Origin: Nectonema munidae
Taxonomy: Eukaryota > Nematomorpha > Nectonematoida > Nectonematidae
Length of the DNA: 64,000 nt
Assembly: GCA_030549495.1 (NCBI GenBank)
Contig: JAUIRK010000147.1
Location: forward strand, 248,001 to 312,000
Reading direction: 5' to 3'
Within the stretch, counting starts at the first letter, position 1. Each line of letters starts with the position of its first letter. The position numbers and the translations under genes are program-made. The notes below the pieces were generated by a model. That model was not told the DNA's origin and made no database searches. It saw nothing but the letters and a program-made list of their open reading frames with translations. Below, one piece after another: positions 1 to 12,800 of this stretch.

Positions 1-2181
1 ATACAAAAATGGTAGTTTAATCACTTTTCATAAAATTATTTAAGTCTAAGAACACAAAATCATAAAAAAACTATTTAAACAAACATAAATCATAAAAATC
101 ATAGTATACGAGAACAAGAAAATCATTGCGTTTTTTTGACTATTTCTGTCTACAAATAAAATTCTGACAGCTGTCATAAATAGATCAAGTACATTTTTAA
201 CAACTGAAACATTTTGTTTCGATATTATATTTTTATTATAATAATCAACAAATTTTCTTTAAAAAATGAATTAATCTTACAAAATTTAACAATCGAACAT
301 TATAAAATATCTCTGCTCAAATATTAAACAAATAGAGTATTTTTGCTTTTAAACTGAATAGCTAGTCAAAATATTCATTCCCAAATACGGGGCTGTCAAG
401 TTTCAGAAATTTAATGCGGGTGAAAATTTTTCGTCAAGCCTTGGAGAAAATTCAATTTTTTTCACAAAAAAAATCAGCCAATAAAAATGCCTTTGAGATG
501 ATTAGCCAATAGACTTCATATCTATGTACGCAGGCCCCTAGCCAGAAAAAAATTTCAGTTGGGGGAGGGGGCACTCCATTAGGTTAGGATATGGTTAGGT
601 TTCTACATCATTTAGTCACCGTTTTAACACTAGAACATCCAAACATTTTGACCCTTGCAATATTTTAAATGACAAGAATTTATGTTATTTGTTGTCGATT
701 CTACTTGAAACTCAATAAATTCCTTAAAAAATTATTTTTAATAAGAGTCACTAATATACCAAAAAACTCTAAAACAAGCAAAAAAATAAAAAAAGAAGTA
801 CTGGGCCTTACAGCAAAACCTAAAAGATCTGTTATAAAACGTTATTTTTGAGTTCGTGGATACTTTTTATTGATTTCTATATCTTCAAATTAATAAACTA
901 TGCATAAGAGTGAAACTAAACGTGTTTTATGTGACACTCTATGGAAATTATCATTTTTGAACTACATGTTTTCATAGCTATATTGAATGTGAGAGGAGTT
1001 ACTATGTCTAAAAGTTAAAATATCAAATTACATTCCATAAGTAGATAGGTTTCCATAAGTCAGAGTAAATGATTGTGCCTGATCGCATTAAAAAATTAAG
1101 TTGAAGTATAATTTTTTTCGCATCATAAGTATAATTACAAAGCTAATTGTACCTGATGAAACATGATTTTTAATTAAAAAAAATTAATAATTATATTTTT
1201 GATTAAAATTCATTGATAAGTCGCTTTTTTGACTCGATAATAACTGAGGTTGGGGGTTGGAAATTAAAACATTTTGAAACTTCTTCAGAGGTTGCCATTT
1301 TAATTATCAGCATACTAGATATTTTTTCTGTTTATACGGGTGATTTTGGTAATGCGGGATTTCAACTCAATTTGCTGGTGAGTTGACAACCCTGCAAATA
1401 GCTATTGAAAAAAATTTCTTACTTGAAAAAACTAGTTTTAAAATGTTACAAAATGTAACAAACGTACTGATAAAAATTAAGTGACCTTTATTGATAAAAT
1501 TTTTTATTGCGAGTCTGACAATATTCATTGATATAAAATTGTAACGACTGAAAACTATTTTTCTTTCATTTAAAAACAAACAAATTTTCATTTTTGCAAA
1601 ATGTTTGGTGTATTGATGAAACTAAATTTTTACCAAAAATCTGTGATTAATTTGAATAGCTGAACTTTGGTATCATGAAAAAAGATTATGAAAATATTGA
1701 ACTTATATTTCGCTAAAAACTAGTTTCTAATGAGATAAAATAGAATTATTTTTAATTTAACTTTAAATACAAATTAGAGAGAAGGGAGCTGGATGATATA
1801 GGAGAGCTTAAACAAGAGAAGAGAGCTTGAGTGAGAGAAGAGAGCTTCAGTGATTGAGTTTTAGCAGAGAAAGCGGAAGAGAAAAACAGAGGAGGAAAAG
1901 AAAGAGAAATAGAATCACTGTGACAGAAGATGAGAAAATCTAGTGGATCATCAACATGTGTTTGCTCAAAAATACTAAAAAGGGGGGGAAGGGAATTTCT
2001 TTTTGAATAATGCATCAAATATAATAAAATATTGCCTTCGTAAATTTGGGTGCGAAAGCTTTAGCCCAATTTTTCATGGTATTCGAGTTCATTGTAGATC
2101 CAAAAACTCTTTCAAAATTAAAATGCTAGTTTTTTTAAAATTATTTCAACAAATATATTTTTGTTTATAAAATATTTTTAG
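1..2181. other. AT-rich region with no recognised gene
   Basis: No convincing coding or RNA gene is visible. Long A/T runs dominate. Positions about 1776-1935 form a purine-rich (GA/GAA) stretch on the plus strand, whose minus-strand reading frame of 88 codons is a composition artefact. A C/G-rich patch near 525-590, with a run of Gs, looks like a remnant of a dispersed repeat. Confidence 0.5.
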
Positions 2182-2312
2182 GTGAAGAGCAATACAATTC
2201 CCTTACAGAAGACGAAATTATAAAAGAAATAAATAAATTTTCTCCTTCATTCCAAGAATTTGAAAATATAATAAATGGTATAAAAAAGAACTGCCCTGAA
2301 ATATTCGCATAA
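2182..2312 (+). CDS. Candidate terminal coding exon of an unidentified gene
   Basis: A plus-strand open stretch follows a good acceptor (polypyrimidine-like tract ending tttttag, exon starting GTGAAG at 2182) and ends in TAA at 2310-2312. After two leading bases it encodes 42 residues, beginning EEQYNSLTEDEIIKEI and ending KKNCPEIFA. The peptide is charged and balanced in composition, unlike the low-complexity frames around it. An AATAAA lies 79 bases after the stop. I do not recognise the protein family. It would be the 3' end of a gene entering from the left and converging on the receptor gene. A transposon-derived exon is the main alternative. Confidence 0.4.
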
Positions 2313-2390
2313 CTCTTTAAATATGGCCACAATTTCATTTTATAAAAAGGTGATTTAACCTCTTTATTCCTAAATAAGGATGAATTTTGT

Positions 2391-2396
2391 AATAAA
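2391..2396 (+). promoter_or_regulatory. AATAAA polyadenylation signal candidate
   Basis: A canonical hexamer 79 bases downstream of the stop of the candidate terminal exon. Such hexamers are frequent by chance in this AT-rich DNA, so the support is positional only. Confidence 0.3.
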
Positions 2397-2503
2397 ATTT
2401 TATACGTTTTTTATTTTAACATGCGCGATAAAAAAAGTTGCAGAAAGGCTAGGTAGTTCTTTGTTCAATTATTATCATACCGAATTCTTTCAGATTATGG
2501 ATA

Positions 2504-2650
2504 CACTGTAGATCCTTTATAACGCGGATGCCGGGATCCAAGCAACGAACCCGCATTATAAATCGCCTGCGTTATAACACATCTACTGGAACAGGTGTTA
2601 TGAAAAGACGGGAACCAAGACCTCTCGAGCGTTATAATGGATCTACTGTG
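2504..2650. mobile_element. TA-flanked MITE, pogo/Tigger-like, 147 bp
   Basis: The ends are inverted: CACTGTAGATCC on the left and GGATCTACTGTG on the right. Homology continues inward (TTATAACGC against GCGTTATAA), giving terminal repeats of about 21 bases. The element is bounded by the dinucleotide TA on both sides (2502-2503 and 2651-2652), the target duplication of the Tc1/mariner/pogo superfamily. It has no coding capacity. Confidence 0.85.
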
Positions 2651-3109
2651 TATTAGCCTCTCAAATATGTGCTTTTTTAAATCAAATGTTTTCGATCGAT
2701 TTTAAATGGGGTTTCTTCTTTTTGAACGAAGTAAGCTAATCCCATTCCAGTTTTATATAATTAAAATATACACTATCCCGCATTTTATGAAGGATAAACT
2801 AATTAAACAAGATTCTAAACGATTAGCAACTGATTACTTAGCTAGTTAGTTGAAATTGTAATGGGCATAATTGAAATGAATATGCTGCTTTGGAATTAAA
2901 ATGTCATTATCATCATCTGTTTAAAAGTAATAACATTTTTATTGATTAAAAATAAAATTCCATTGTGCTTTGAATATTTTTGGGTGTCGATTGGATGAAT
3001 TGAGACGAATGCATCTGTTTTCATTTAGTTTTTCTCCGATTTATTGGCCTAAAAATTAAATTAAAATATAACACGCGAATAATATGACATTTTCCTAAAT
3101 TAAATTGTA

Positions 3110-3175
3110 TCTAAAACTCAACCATAAAACAAGTAAAGTAATATGGGCGTCCTTGCTAGAACCATAATAACTTCA
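3110..3175 (+). repeat. Dispersed repeat, copy 1
   Basis: Shares a core (ACTCAACCATAAAACAAGTA, then AAGTAATATGGGCG and GCTAGAACCATAATAAC) with 4965-5035 on the same strand. The first part is also found in reverse complement at 38200-38365. It has no coding content, and I cannot place its class; a SINE or MITE fragment is likely. Confidence 0.6.
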
Positions 3176-3221
3176 CAATGCCCATCTCTAGATATTTTGT
3201 TTTAACTATTTACTTTAAGTA

Positions 3222-3372
3222 CAGTAAAACCTATCTTAGCCGTTTTCTAGGTAGAATTTCACCGATCACCCTTCAACACCCTGATTCAGTATAACTGCAA
3301 ACGAGTAGGACCCGAATACAACAGGCGCTTTCCATTGGGCTCATGTTTGACCGTTATTAACATATTTTACTG
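3222..3372. mobile_element. TA-flanked MITE, 151 bp
   Basis: Starts CAGTAAAACCT and ends ATATTTTACTG, so the outer 8 bases are inverted repeats. It is flanked by TA at 3220-3221 and 3373-3374. It is a second pogo/mariner-type miniature element, different in sequence from the one at 2504, and carries no open frame. Confidence 0.75.
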
Positions 3373-3449
3373 TAACTATGTGTATGTCATAGCACAACAT
3401 TAACATTAAAATATAAAAATACATTTATCAGATACGTTTCGCAAATTGA

Positions 3450-3455
3450 TTTATT
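3450..3455 (-). promoter_or_regulatory. AATAAA signal downstream of receptor stop
   Basis: Reads AATAAA on the minus strand, about 120 bases past the receptor stop codon at 3576-3578. It is the nearest canonical hexamer I noticed and a plausible 3' end for the transcript. Confidence 0.4.
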
Positions 3456-3575
3456 ACCCTTTCCAACCTAAATTATTATTTCCAAAAAACTATATTTGTA
3501 TATACATGAGATCATTGGACTAAAAATTAATGCACTTTTTAATAAAAATCTAAAAAAAGTCAATTAAATTGTTCG

Positions 3576-3861
3576 TTACCTTCCAAATATGATCTGTTTG
3601 AAGGTATAGCGGAAGCTCTTGTTACCAAGAGCATAGCAGAAGGGATTAATAGTGCTGTTGATGTAGCAGAGCCAGTACGCAAACTTCCACAAGGGAGCTG
3701 GAATGCACTGAGGACAGAAAGCACCGATCACAACTATCACGTTGTACGGAGTCCACGTTAGTAAGAAGGCGAGCAGTAAAACGGTCAGCATTTTCGCTGC
3801 TTTTCTGTCCGGTGCTTTTTTCGATGATAAACAGTTGGCGTTTGTTGTAGTTGAAAAGTTT
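3576..3861 (-). CDS. Muscarinic receptor exon 6 (TM6-TM7, C-terminus)
   Basis: The acceptor is ccttgtag before AAAC. It enters in phase 2, matching the end of exon 5. It encodes the end of loop 3 (SSKKAPDRKAAKMLTV), TM6 (LLLAFLLTWTPYNVIVVIGAF), a short outer loop with two cysteines (CPQC), TM7 (YWLCYINSTINPFCYAL) and helix 8 (NKSFRYTFKQIIFGR), then TAA. The Trp, Tyr and Asn of TM6 and the Tyr/Cys set of TM7 are those that line the muscarinic ligand pocket. The stop overlaps a potential donor (AAG then GTAACG), so a longer C-tail through a further exon cannot be excluded. Confidence 0.92.
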
Positions 3862-6800
3862 CTACAAGGCAGACCATTCAAACTTTTTTTAAACAAATCT
3901 CAATAACCTAACTTCCCCATCATAACTCTACTAGCAATCGGTAATATGTCCCCATTTTAAAACTACAAGAGGAAGGTAAGAGTAGTAAATTATTTAAAAA
4001 ATAATTTTATTCAGTTAAGAAAATAAGTTGCATATACTTGTCCTCATGAATAGATAGATGTTTGAAATAGCAAAAAACTTTAACAATAGCTTAACCATTA
4101 CTAACTAAGTGCATTGCTTTTTCGCTGAAAAGAGGGGTGAGGCTTAAATGTATTAGTGATTTTAACGCGAAAGTTAATAGCGATGAAGTGGCGAATTTGC
4201 ATCATGCTATTTTTTACCTGGACGTAGGCCTGGCCATTTAAAAGGTCATTTTTTAAGATAAAATTTTAAATTAAAAAGATCTTCGCACAAAATAGGAGCA
4301 TTTTTATATTTTTCTTGTAATTTCAGAAATTATAGGAACTGAATCTTTTATTCATAGATTTATGAAAATATCATCCAGTGCAACATATAATATTCTAGAA
4401 TGAACGTGTGGTGATCTTCATTGTCGTTTCATTAAATATACCATTTTTAAAAATTCATAGGAGGAATAATTATATGGGAGATTTTATAAGAAATTAAATA
4501 ACGATTGTATTTTATAAAGAATGAATTTATATAATAACGGTGAGCGGTATGTTGATTCCGTTTTTTGGTTTCGGTAAGTTGAATCACTGTATTGTTGATT
4601 CCCGGATATTTGACATTTTTATAAGTATTGCTTGTCTACCATTTTTTTGTAATATTTTTTTAATAAACATGTACAAAGTCTCTAGATGTATTATTGAAGT
4701 TATTATTAATAAATAAACTCTTATTTGGATAAGTCAATAGACCATTTACTTGAAAAATAAATTTACAAGGGATGGGTACTGAAAAAAAATGACCAGAAGC
4801 TCATTATTTCTTCGTTAAAAAGTTGGAATCAAACAAACCAGAGTCAACAATACTGGGAATCAACTTATTCGGAATTTACATACGTGAACCCAGGGAGCTC
4901 ATCCTTAAAATTATTTAGAGCGGCAAATATATTTTTTTATAATTTTAAATATTTATTATAAAAGAATTTGTGCCTGAAACTCAACTGTAAAACTAGTAAA
5001 GTAATATGGGCGCCCCTGCTAGAACCATAATAACAGTAGTGAACAAAATTAAAAGTATTCATCATCAATGCAAACGAACTTTTTGGAAACATCATTATCA
5101 TTCTACAAAGAGTAGGACAAAGAAAGTCAGAAACGTTCTTGATCTGATTTATCATGTAAAGGGAGCATCGCTAGTTAACCAGTGTGCTGTTGTCCCAGAA
5201 GTCTAAGTACCGTTGTTTTATAGCTCTAATACTTGTGAAATTCTTACTTTATGTTCATTAGACACTCCTCGAAAGTTGTCAGAAAAAATCCAATAGGAGT
5301 CAAACAAGTGAACTTTTAGTGTTATGAGAAATCCATTGCTGAGTAACTTTGAAAAAGATACTTGATGCCATCTTTGTTGTCCATTGCTTTCTTGTTGACG
5401 AAGCAAGTTTTCATAAATTCAAAAGCATCCAATTCCGGAATTCTAGTTCACCTAGTGTTGTCTTGAAGTTTAAGGGCGTTGAGTAATTCTCAAATTGCTA
5501 TCTGTCAAAGATGCCCTCCTTCAATTTCGCCTGTGTAATTTTGAGAAAATTTGATTAACAATACTCAAACTTTCTCGCATTTCTATTCCGTTGTGTCTTT
5601 ACAAACAGTTTCATCAGTCTAAGCTTTATGTGCAAAAGAGGCGGATCTACATTAAGTGCATTCTTGACTCTCTTTCAGCAGAATGAACCGGCTTTGAAAA
5701 AGTTAGTCATGTACTAGGACGGAAGTCAATTTTTCATACACAAATTTGCACTTTGTTTTTCCTCCAAAATTATTATCATGCTTGAACCAAGTTATTAAAT
5801 GGTAATTTTGTTAAAACGTCCACTCCAAATACTCGACTTCTTAACCCTTTCGTGACCAGAAAAATCAGACGATATTTATTAAAAAGCAGAAGATTCATAA
5901 ACAAAACTGAAAAATTTGTTAATGTTTATGTATAATATATGATACACTGGTCACGAAAGGGTTAAACTGCTTTGTGAACATTTTGACTCTGATCATATCT
6001 GTCTCCATTACTATACAGAGGTGCAATGGATTTCTGGCATGAATGCGATGAAGAGTATCTCTGAAGTGAGGGATGAACTTCTCCTTTTTTACCCCAAAAG
6101 AGCAGGATTTTCAAAACGATCTGAAGGACGAAAATTTTATTTCAAATTTGGCACACCTATCTCATATTTTGGAGCTCTCAACCATTAAATGTGTCGTTCT
6201 GAGAGCGTAATTGTAATATCACAATTTATTTCTAAGCTGGAAGCATTTTTCGAAAGTTGGATCTATAGATGGAGAATGTAGACAGCAAACGTTGCAGATT
6301 TTTTTTTAACTTTTAACTATTCTTGAGAGAGTAGACAATCGTTGAATTTCGATAAGAAATTGCACATCACCTCTTACTGCTCAAGATTGAGTTAATGCAA
6401 CATTTGCCGGACGTAGCATTATGTGGCAAAATCATTGACCCGTTCTCTTTTGATCTAACCGATCTACTTGTTGGTACCGGGGAGCAAGAGGAACTCATAG
6501 ATCCAGGAGGCTGACGAAACAACAAAAAAGTACACTGACTAGAAGATCATGTCTGGTGTGATGTTCTTGTTTGCGAGTTTAAATCTGAATAATCTGTCAG
6601 TTGCCGACTATCCCATAAACAGAGGAAATAACAATATTTTGTGAAACCTGACTACATGTCTGTCTATAACATTACTATAAATTTTAATCTCAAAATGTCA
6701 TTTTCTCGTATGTCTCGTGAAGATGAAGAGAGTACAATAGAGATAGAAATCTTCAAATGATTATTATGGAGAATTACAGCTTTTACACTTAGTTTTAAAG

Positions 6801-9800
6801 TGTCAATAAATAAAGGCCATTCCACAAGATAATATTTTGTAATAAACATTAGGAAAGAGCTGTTTAGGCAAAAGCAAAGTGGCGCTACACGCCCGCTCTA
6901 ATCATCCACCATGACGAAATGACGGCACAATTGGCGAACAGAAATCATAAATTTTTTAAGAAGTTTGGCGAACCCATTTTTGTTGACATGTAAATATGGT
7001 TTTATTCCTTTAATTTTATATATTGAAACGTTCTCCATACAGAAACTTAACTAATTTGGCGAATTTTACCCGAAATAAGTCATGCGTGTGTGCACTTAAC
7101 AAGGAAATTTCTCATACCACAATTAACTTTTTTTTCAAGAAAACTCAGTTTAACAACTCGCGAGTTTGTCCATGGAGCCAACATCCTATAAAGATTTCTG
7201 CTATGATTAAGTATTTGATGAATGGAGACAGGAGGAAATTTCACAGTTTGGTTACACAGCCAATGGCGAAGCAAGAACTGATACTTATCAAAATCAAGAT
7301 GACATTTTATGTGTTTAGAGACTTGCCATTAGACATGTCAAAATCTTGACATTTGTGGCACAGTTCATAGCAATATTTTCATTCATGCAATAATTTCTAT
7401 ATGCTGTCACTTTTGTTGTTTTTGTATAAACATGAAGGTGCTTTGTCAAATGGAACACTGTATTTGCCTTATATCAGTAAAATTATAATTTTGTTTGATG
7501 AATTCCAGTGTGAGCTTCAGTTTTCGGAGCCCCTAAAATATAAATTGCATCTGACAAGAGAGCCTCCATGAATGTGATGAGCAAGATGTTGTCTTAATAA
7601 GCAAAATGCTTGAAAAGTATATCAATAAAATCCAGCTTTTTGAAAATTGGCTAAAAGAGAATTTATTTGTCCAAAAAACAAATGTCTAATAACAAATAAA
7701 TCGTTGCGGGAGCGAAAGACTTTATCTGGAACGTTTGAACAAGCACATTTGTCTGCGGAAAAGAAATGATACAGCTCTTGCTGCAGACACTTTTCTTTTA
7801 GCTTTGATGCCAACAATTCTGCTTTATTTTTTGAGAGGTAAATAATACCACCATTTGGGTGTAAATGAAACAAATGCAGACACATTCGTGATATAACATT
7901 TCACCCAAAATTTCCACATCATTTGACAATTTTGTGGATGTTACTTTACTTCCAGTAAGTTTGCAAGCTTGGGCTCTATGCACATCTGCAGCGTAATTTT
8001 TCTCATCTTTTATTATCCTTAAGTTCTAAATTCCTAACTAATAATTTTATCTACTAGAAGTTACATGACAAATGTGTAATGATATGACATGAATGATTTG
8101 CTATAGGTTTTTAAAAAGTAAATTATATCTAAGAGCGATTGCGCACAATATTTGAATACTTAAAAAGATGTCTTACTTTCGTTTATTGAATTCTTTGTTT
8201 TATCAATTTATTTTCTTATACAAATTTTTTAGTCGAAAAGTTCATCTCAATCACTGAGAAATATGAATGTTTGTGTGAGCAACCATTTTATTTGAGTTTT
8301 AGTATTTTAACATTAGAATAATATTATTCTCTTGGTTGCAAAAGTCTCGCAAAACGCCAAATTGTATATACATTTTCGGTTAAATACCCGTTCTCCAAAT
8401 TTTTGTTCGGTCAAATATACTTTGGTTAAATATCCATTCGTCGAAATGTCTGGGTAACTGGCACATCATTAATTGGATTTTCCATATATTGCATGAGATA
8501 AAACCAAAAAGCTTTCTCATCACGAAAACTGCACAGTATGTCAAAAACTAGTTGCAGTTTTGACCCAGACATATACTTTTACAATATTATTAAAACGATA
8601 TCTTATGAATTATAATGTAAATTATTCAAAAAATTTAGAAAGTTAAAATATAAAATAGATCGTACAGATCAAAAAATTAGGTATACGCGATGCTACAAAA
8701 ATATTCGATTATGTATACCCACTCGTTAGCATCTTGATTTAAATAAAGAAAAGCAACGCTGTGAAATCAGCGGTAACCCTAACGTTCACGTGCTTACGGC
8801 ATTTAAATGTGTTTTTGTCAAGATCTATCAACCAAGTTATTATTTTTGCTATAAAAAGATAGAAAAAGTATCTTCTTACGAAAATAATACAAAGCATCAA
8901 TATGTAATAAATGTGATGCTTCAAAAGATATCAAAAGATTAATATCGTCACTTTCGAATAAACTGGTAAGGCAAAGATGTTTTTTTGTTGAGACTTTTAT
9001 CCTTTCGTGTTTCCGCGTTATTGTTGTTCAAAGACACAGAGTTTAGGCGCGATCCACGATTCTTTTCCGTTTCTTTGTCTTCTTTATCTTCTAAAGAATC
9101 AAAGTTGAAATAGCTCAACCCAAGGTACGTATATGGAGCTTTGGTTGAAGATTCATCTTCTTCGGTTACATCTAAATTTCCACACCTTAATATTTAGACA
9201 AGTCTTTCAAAACATTCTTTTCAAAAGTTAGTTATATTTTTTAGCCTATTTTAAAGTTCGTATTTATTAATCATGAAGAGTACAAGGGTGGTTCTGTGTA
9301 TGCTACTAGAAAACAAAAGCTGAAAGTGATATATCATTAATACTACCTTTGATGTACATAAGTAATATATACGACATTTTTAAAATTCAAGCTTGTTTTG
9401 CATGACACTTTTTTCGTACATCTTCTTTTTATCATGATTTCACAGACAATTTCTTTGTATCAGAAAACAGTAACGTTTATTTTAAAAGCGCGCTACATTT
9501 ACCCCTTCGAAGTATTGAGTGTACTTAGAAAATTCTACTTGTTTTTTTATTCAAAGAGTAAAAATCGTAGCTTAATTTCAAAAATAATTTTTGAAAGTAA
9601 AAGAATGCGCCAAAATTCTGAGGTGCAGTCTTTTTGCACTTTTAACTTAAGAAAACAATCTACAAGATGTACTTCGAAGAAAGCTACCGCAGCTGACAAA
9701 CTCATAAGACTCTTCATGTTAGGTAGCATGCGATTTCGATACTTTTTCTCGCTATTTCTTTCTCAATAATCCAAAGTTGATAACGTTTTCTCTAGCAAAA

Positions 9801-12800
9801 TAAAACAGAGCCATTGAAACTGTACTCCATTCTTTATGTCAAAATCTTGATATACTTCTTTTCATATATTGGTATCGTTTGTTAGCTTTTTTCTTGAACT
9901 ATGACAAGTTATTTATGCTCCAGGATATTGGATTTGTTTTTTTTTCATACAGATTATTTGCCATATCTTCATCACTTCCTCTGTAATTTCCGTTTTCAAG
10001 CAGAAAACACCAAATATATGGCTAAATCCACAATTTTTTGAAAAGGGTGAACTATTCAAAGAAACAAGCTTGTTAACTTTTCGTAGAAAAATTTTAGTGG
10101 TCCATATTAAAAAATTAGTGAACCAAATATATATTTTTGTCTATTCAAATTGGGATATTCCCTTTTTTGAAAGATTTATTGACTTCAATTCTGCAATATG
10201 ATTTAAAAATACTCATTTTGAAACTGAGTGATTTCAAAATCTCCACGCTGTCATGGAAATTGAATCAGCGATTATAAGCCCTTTCGATTAAAGGAACATC
10301 TGAAAGTTGCTTAATATAACACATTTGCTAACTTTTTTGTTGTAGCGCCATTTTATACCATTAGATGTAAATCAATTTAAGTTCTGATTTTTTTAAATTT
10401 TGTCCATCGTGAAATCAAATTTGAATTATCATTTTTTTACGTGTGTCTCATGCGAAATAAATTCTACTTCTTCTTAAAATATAGAGAATGCATGCCTCGT
10501 ATACGACTTTAGAGTTTAGGGTAGTAAAGGATTTGGCTTCGAGCATCGAACTTACCATAACGTCATTGCTCTTCTTAGCTGAAAAAATAATCGGTAGCAA
10601 TGGTACCCGGTTGAAGAAAAGGCTCTGCTAGAAAGCCTTAGAATTAGGCGCGTGTAGCCTTGAATTCCTGGGAGCATTTTGGAGAAGTAAAATAATATAT
10701 AATTGATAAATTACATTTCTTTTTGATGTTTAACTTTAATAAGATTGAAAGTTTTTCATCAGTATCCAGTGCAAAACATGGAAGATCTTTGGCACATCCT
10801 AGCCTTAAACCATAAAGAATTACCACATAATTTACATCATTTAATTCTTAAGAGCATTTACAACACTAGTATCAACTAAAATGATGGAACGCGGTAAATT
10901 TAGTGCATTATTTTTAAGTAATCCACTTAAATATAGCATCTTATATAAAGAAAAGCTTTTTATTTGAGACACTGAATTGCTCGACAAAAGCTCTCATAAC
11001 AAGTAACATCACTTAACTCTTTGAGAATCAGTGAGATACCAGTCTTGAAATTCTGATTTAAATACATAAATTGCATTGAAAAAGAAAGATGACGATTAGT
11101 TTTCAAAATTTTAGTCCTCAAAGGGGCTAGGCACCTATACTTCTCTAGGTTGGATTTGAAATTGTGGTTGCTACGTTGACAATTTCTTACTGAAAAAAGT
11201 TAACAGTTTACAAAAACAAATCTACGTTTAACGGGTTAAGTTTACAATAATTTTGAAGAAGAAAAGTATAGATGGGAAACTTACGTGGAAATGGTCGAGA
11301 CATTGATTAGGACATTTTTAAAGTAGCCAGAATCTTTTTTTGAGTTCTTTTCTCCATTAAAAGTGGAATTTTTCGAAAATGTTTCTTCGGATGGTGGCTG
11401 AATCTCTTTTACCATCTCATCTTCTATAGCATAAAATTTAAAATATTCATTACAGAAAACTTTTTACTAACCAAATGCACTGAACTCTCTTGCAAAATGG
11501 AACTGTATGACACAAAACACTCGTTTATGGCTCCATGAAATGTTGATTAAGAGAGAAGGTTTAAAGAGAGGTGAGCCAGCAAACTAAATTGTTATTTTGT
11601 ATTTAAGTACGTAGATTTGAACTAAATTTGAAAACAAGTGGAATTGCAGACTCTATCCATTTTTTACACCAATTTTTTTCGAACATTTTTACAGCTTTTT
11701 TTAGATACAAAATTTTACTTAGTTTTGTGTAGCAGGATTTTTAACCAAAAAATTCTTTTAGTTCAGTAGATAATATAAAAAAATTTAGTTTATCGGAAAA
11801 AAATTTACGCCATCTATAATGCATTTTTTTTATCTACTCTTGTAAAGGTTTATTTATTAGAAGTAATAAAAAAATTCAATCCTTTTCCTTTTTAAATTTT
11901 TATACTATTTGTATTGCTTCTAAATATATTCAAAAATTTTAAGGATGAGTATTGAACTTAAGTATTTTTTAACTTAAAATAATTTTTATGAAATACAGTA
12001 AAAACTTTTATGGGCGTCAACGGTTTTCATCAATGGCATAGCTTATTCGCGTTGCAGTCTGCTTATGTTGGCAGACTTATTACGTCAGGTAAATTTATAA
12101 AAAGAGACAAGGCCCTTAAGGTATAACGATTCGAATAGCAACGGTTACTCAAAAACTTTTTCGCAGATACATCGAGGGAGATTCAGATTTTCACATTTGT
12201 GGGTGCGAACGCTTATAAAAGCATACACAATTGTGATACGGACTGTATTGTAAACAAATAACTTCTTGACGTGATTTTTATATCATGCCTGCATAGTTTT
12301 GCACATTACGCATCACAGTTGCTTTTTCTGTTTCTTCTCATTCCTCTCGTACGATATCGGTATTTTATTCACGAAGTCTCTAGTTATTGTACATTTTTCA
12401 TGATTTCAACAGAATATATTCTGTCTTTATTATATGATGAAACCGTACACGCATTTTTACTTTTGATGAGGAAAATAATAATGCTATATACCCAATAAAC
12501 AAAAATGTTTATGACATGCTTCGTTGATAGAAGTTGAACTTTGTGGTATTGATTATAAACATGTTACAGCTGTTTTGCTCATTCACTTTCATCATCCATC
12601 ATATACTTCTGCTTCACACTTCGTCTCTAGTTTTGAAATATGCCAAGTTCTCAGGAAAGTTCTAATTTTTCTTCAAGCGAAGCGAGCGCACGTTCTTATT
12701 CTACTTCTTCACTTCATATTTCTGAAGAAATGGATGATAATCTAGCAGCTACAGACTAACAGAGTATTCTTGGTCATTTCAAGCTACTCTCAGGAGAAGA

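Larger units (their letters stand above)
4937..7985 (-). pseudogene. Decayed copy of a highly repeated arthropod gene family
   Basis: Several minus-strand fragments, in family order, match a protein I know as a recurrent uncharacterised repeat in arthropod genomes: KAELLASKLKEKCLQQ near 7.82 kb, EWPLFIDTLKLSVKAVILHN near 6.82-6.76 kb, DPPLLHIKLRLMKLFVK near 5.65 kb, and LKVHLFDSYWIFSDNF followed by RGVSNEHK near 5.3 kb. The family has no assigned function, and its copy number suggests it travels with a transposon. Stops and frame changes interrupt this copy throughout. It carries at least two foreign inserts, one at 5845-5961 and one at about 6.86-7.61 kb. It lies in intron 5 of the receptor, on the same strand. 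The family assignment is from memory of its motifs, not from a search. Confidence 0.7.

Noticed and set aside
1752-2018. 88-codon Ser/Leu-rich minus-strand frame
   Set aside because: It is the complement of a purine-rich stretch; no splice or domain evidence.
9398-9769. 123-codon plus-strand frame in intron 4
   Set aside because: No recognisable motif, poor codon variety and no splice partners; most likely chance.
11996-12245. TA-flanked CAGT...ACTG segment as a MITE
   Set aside because: Only four bases are inverted at the ends, too little to distinguish from chance in AT-rich DNA.
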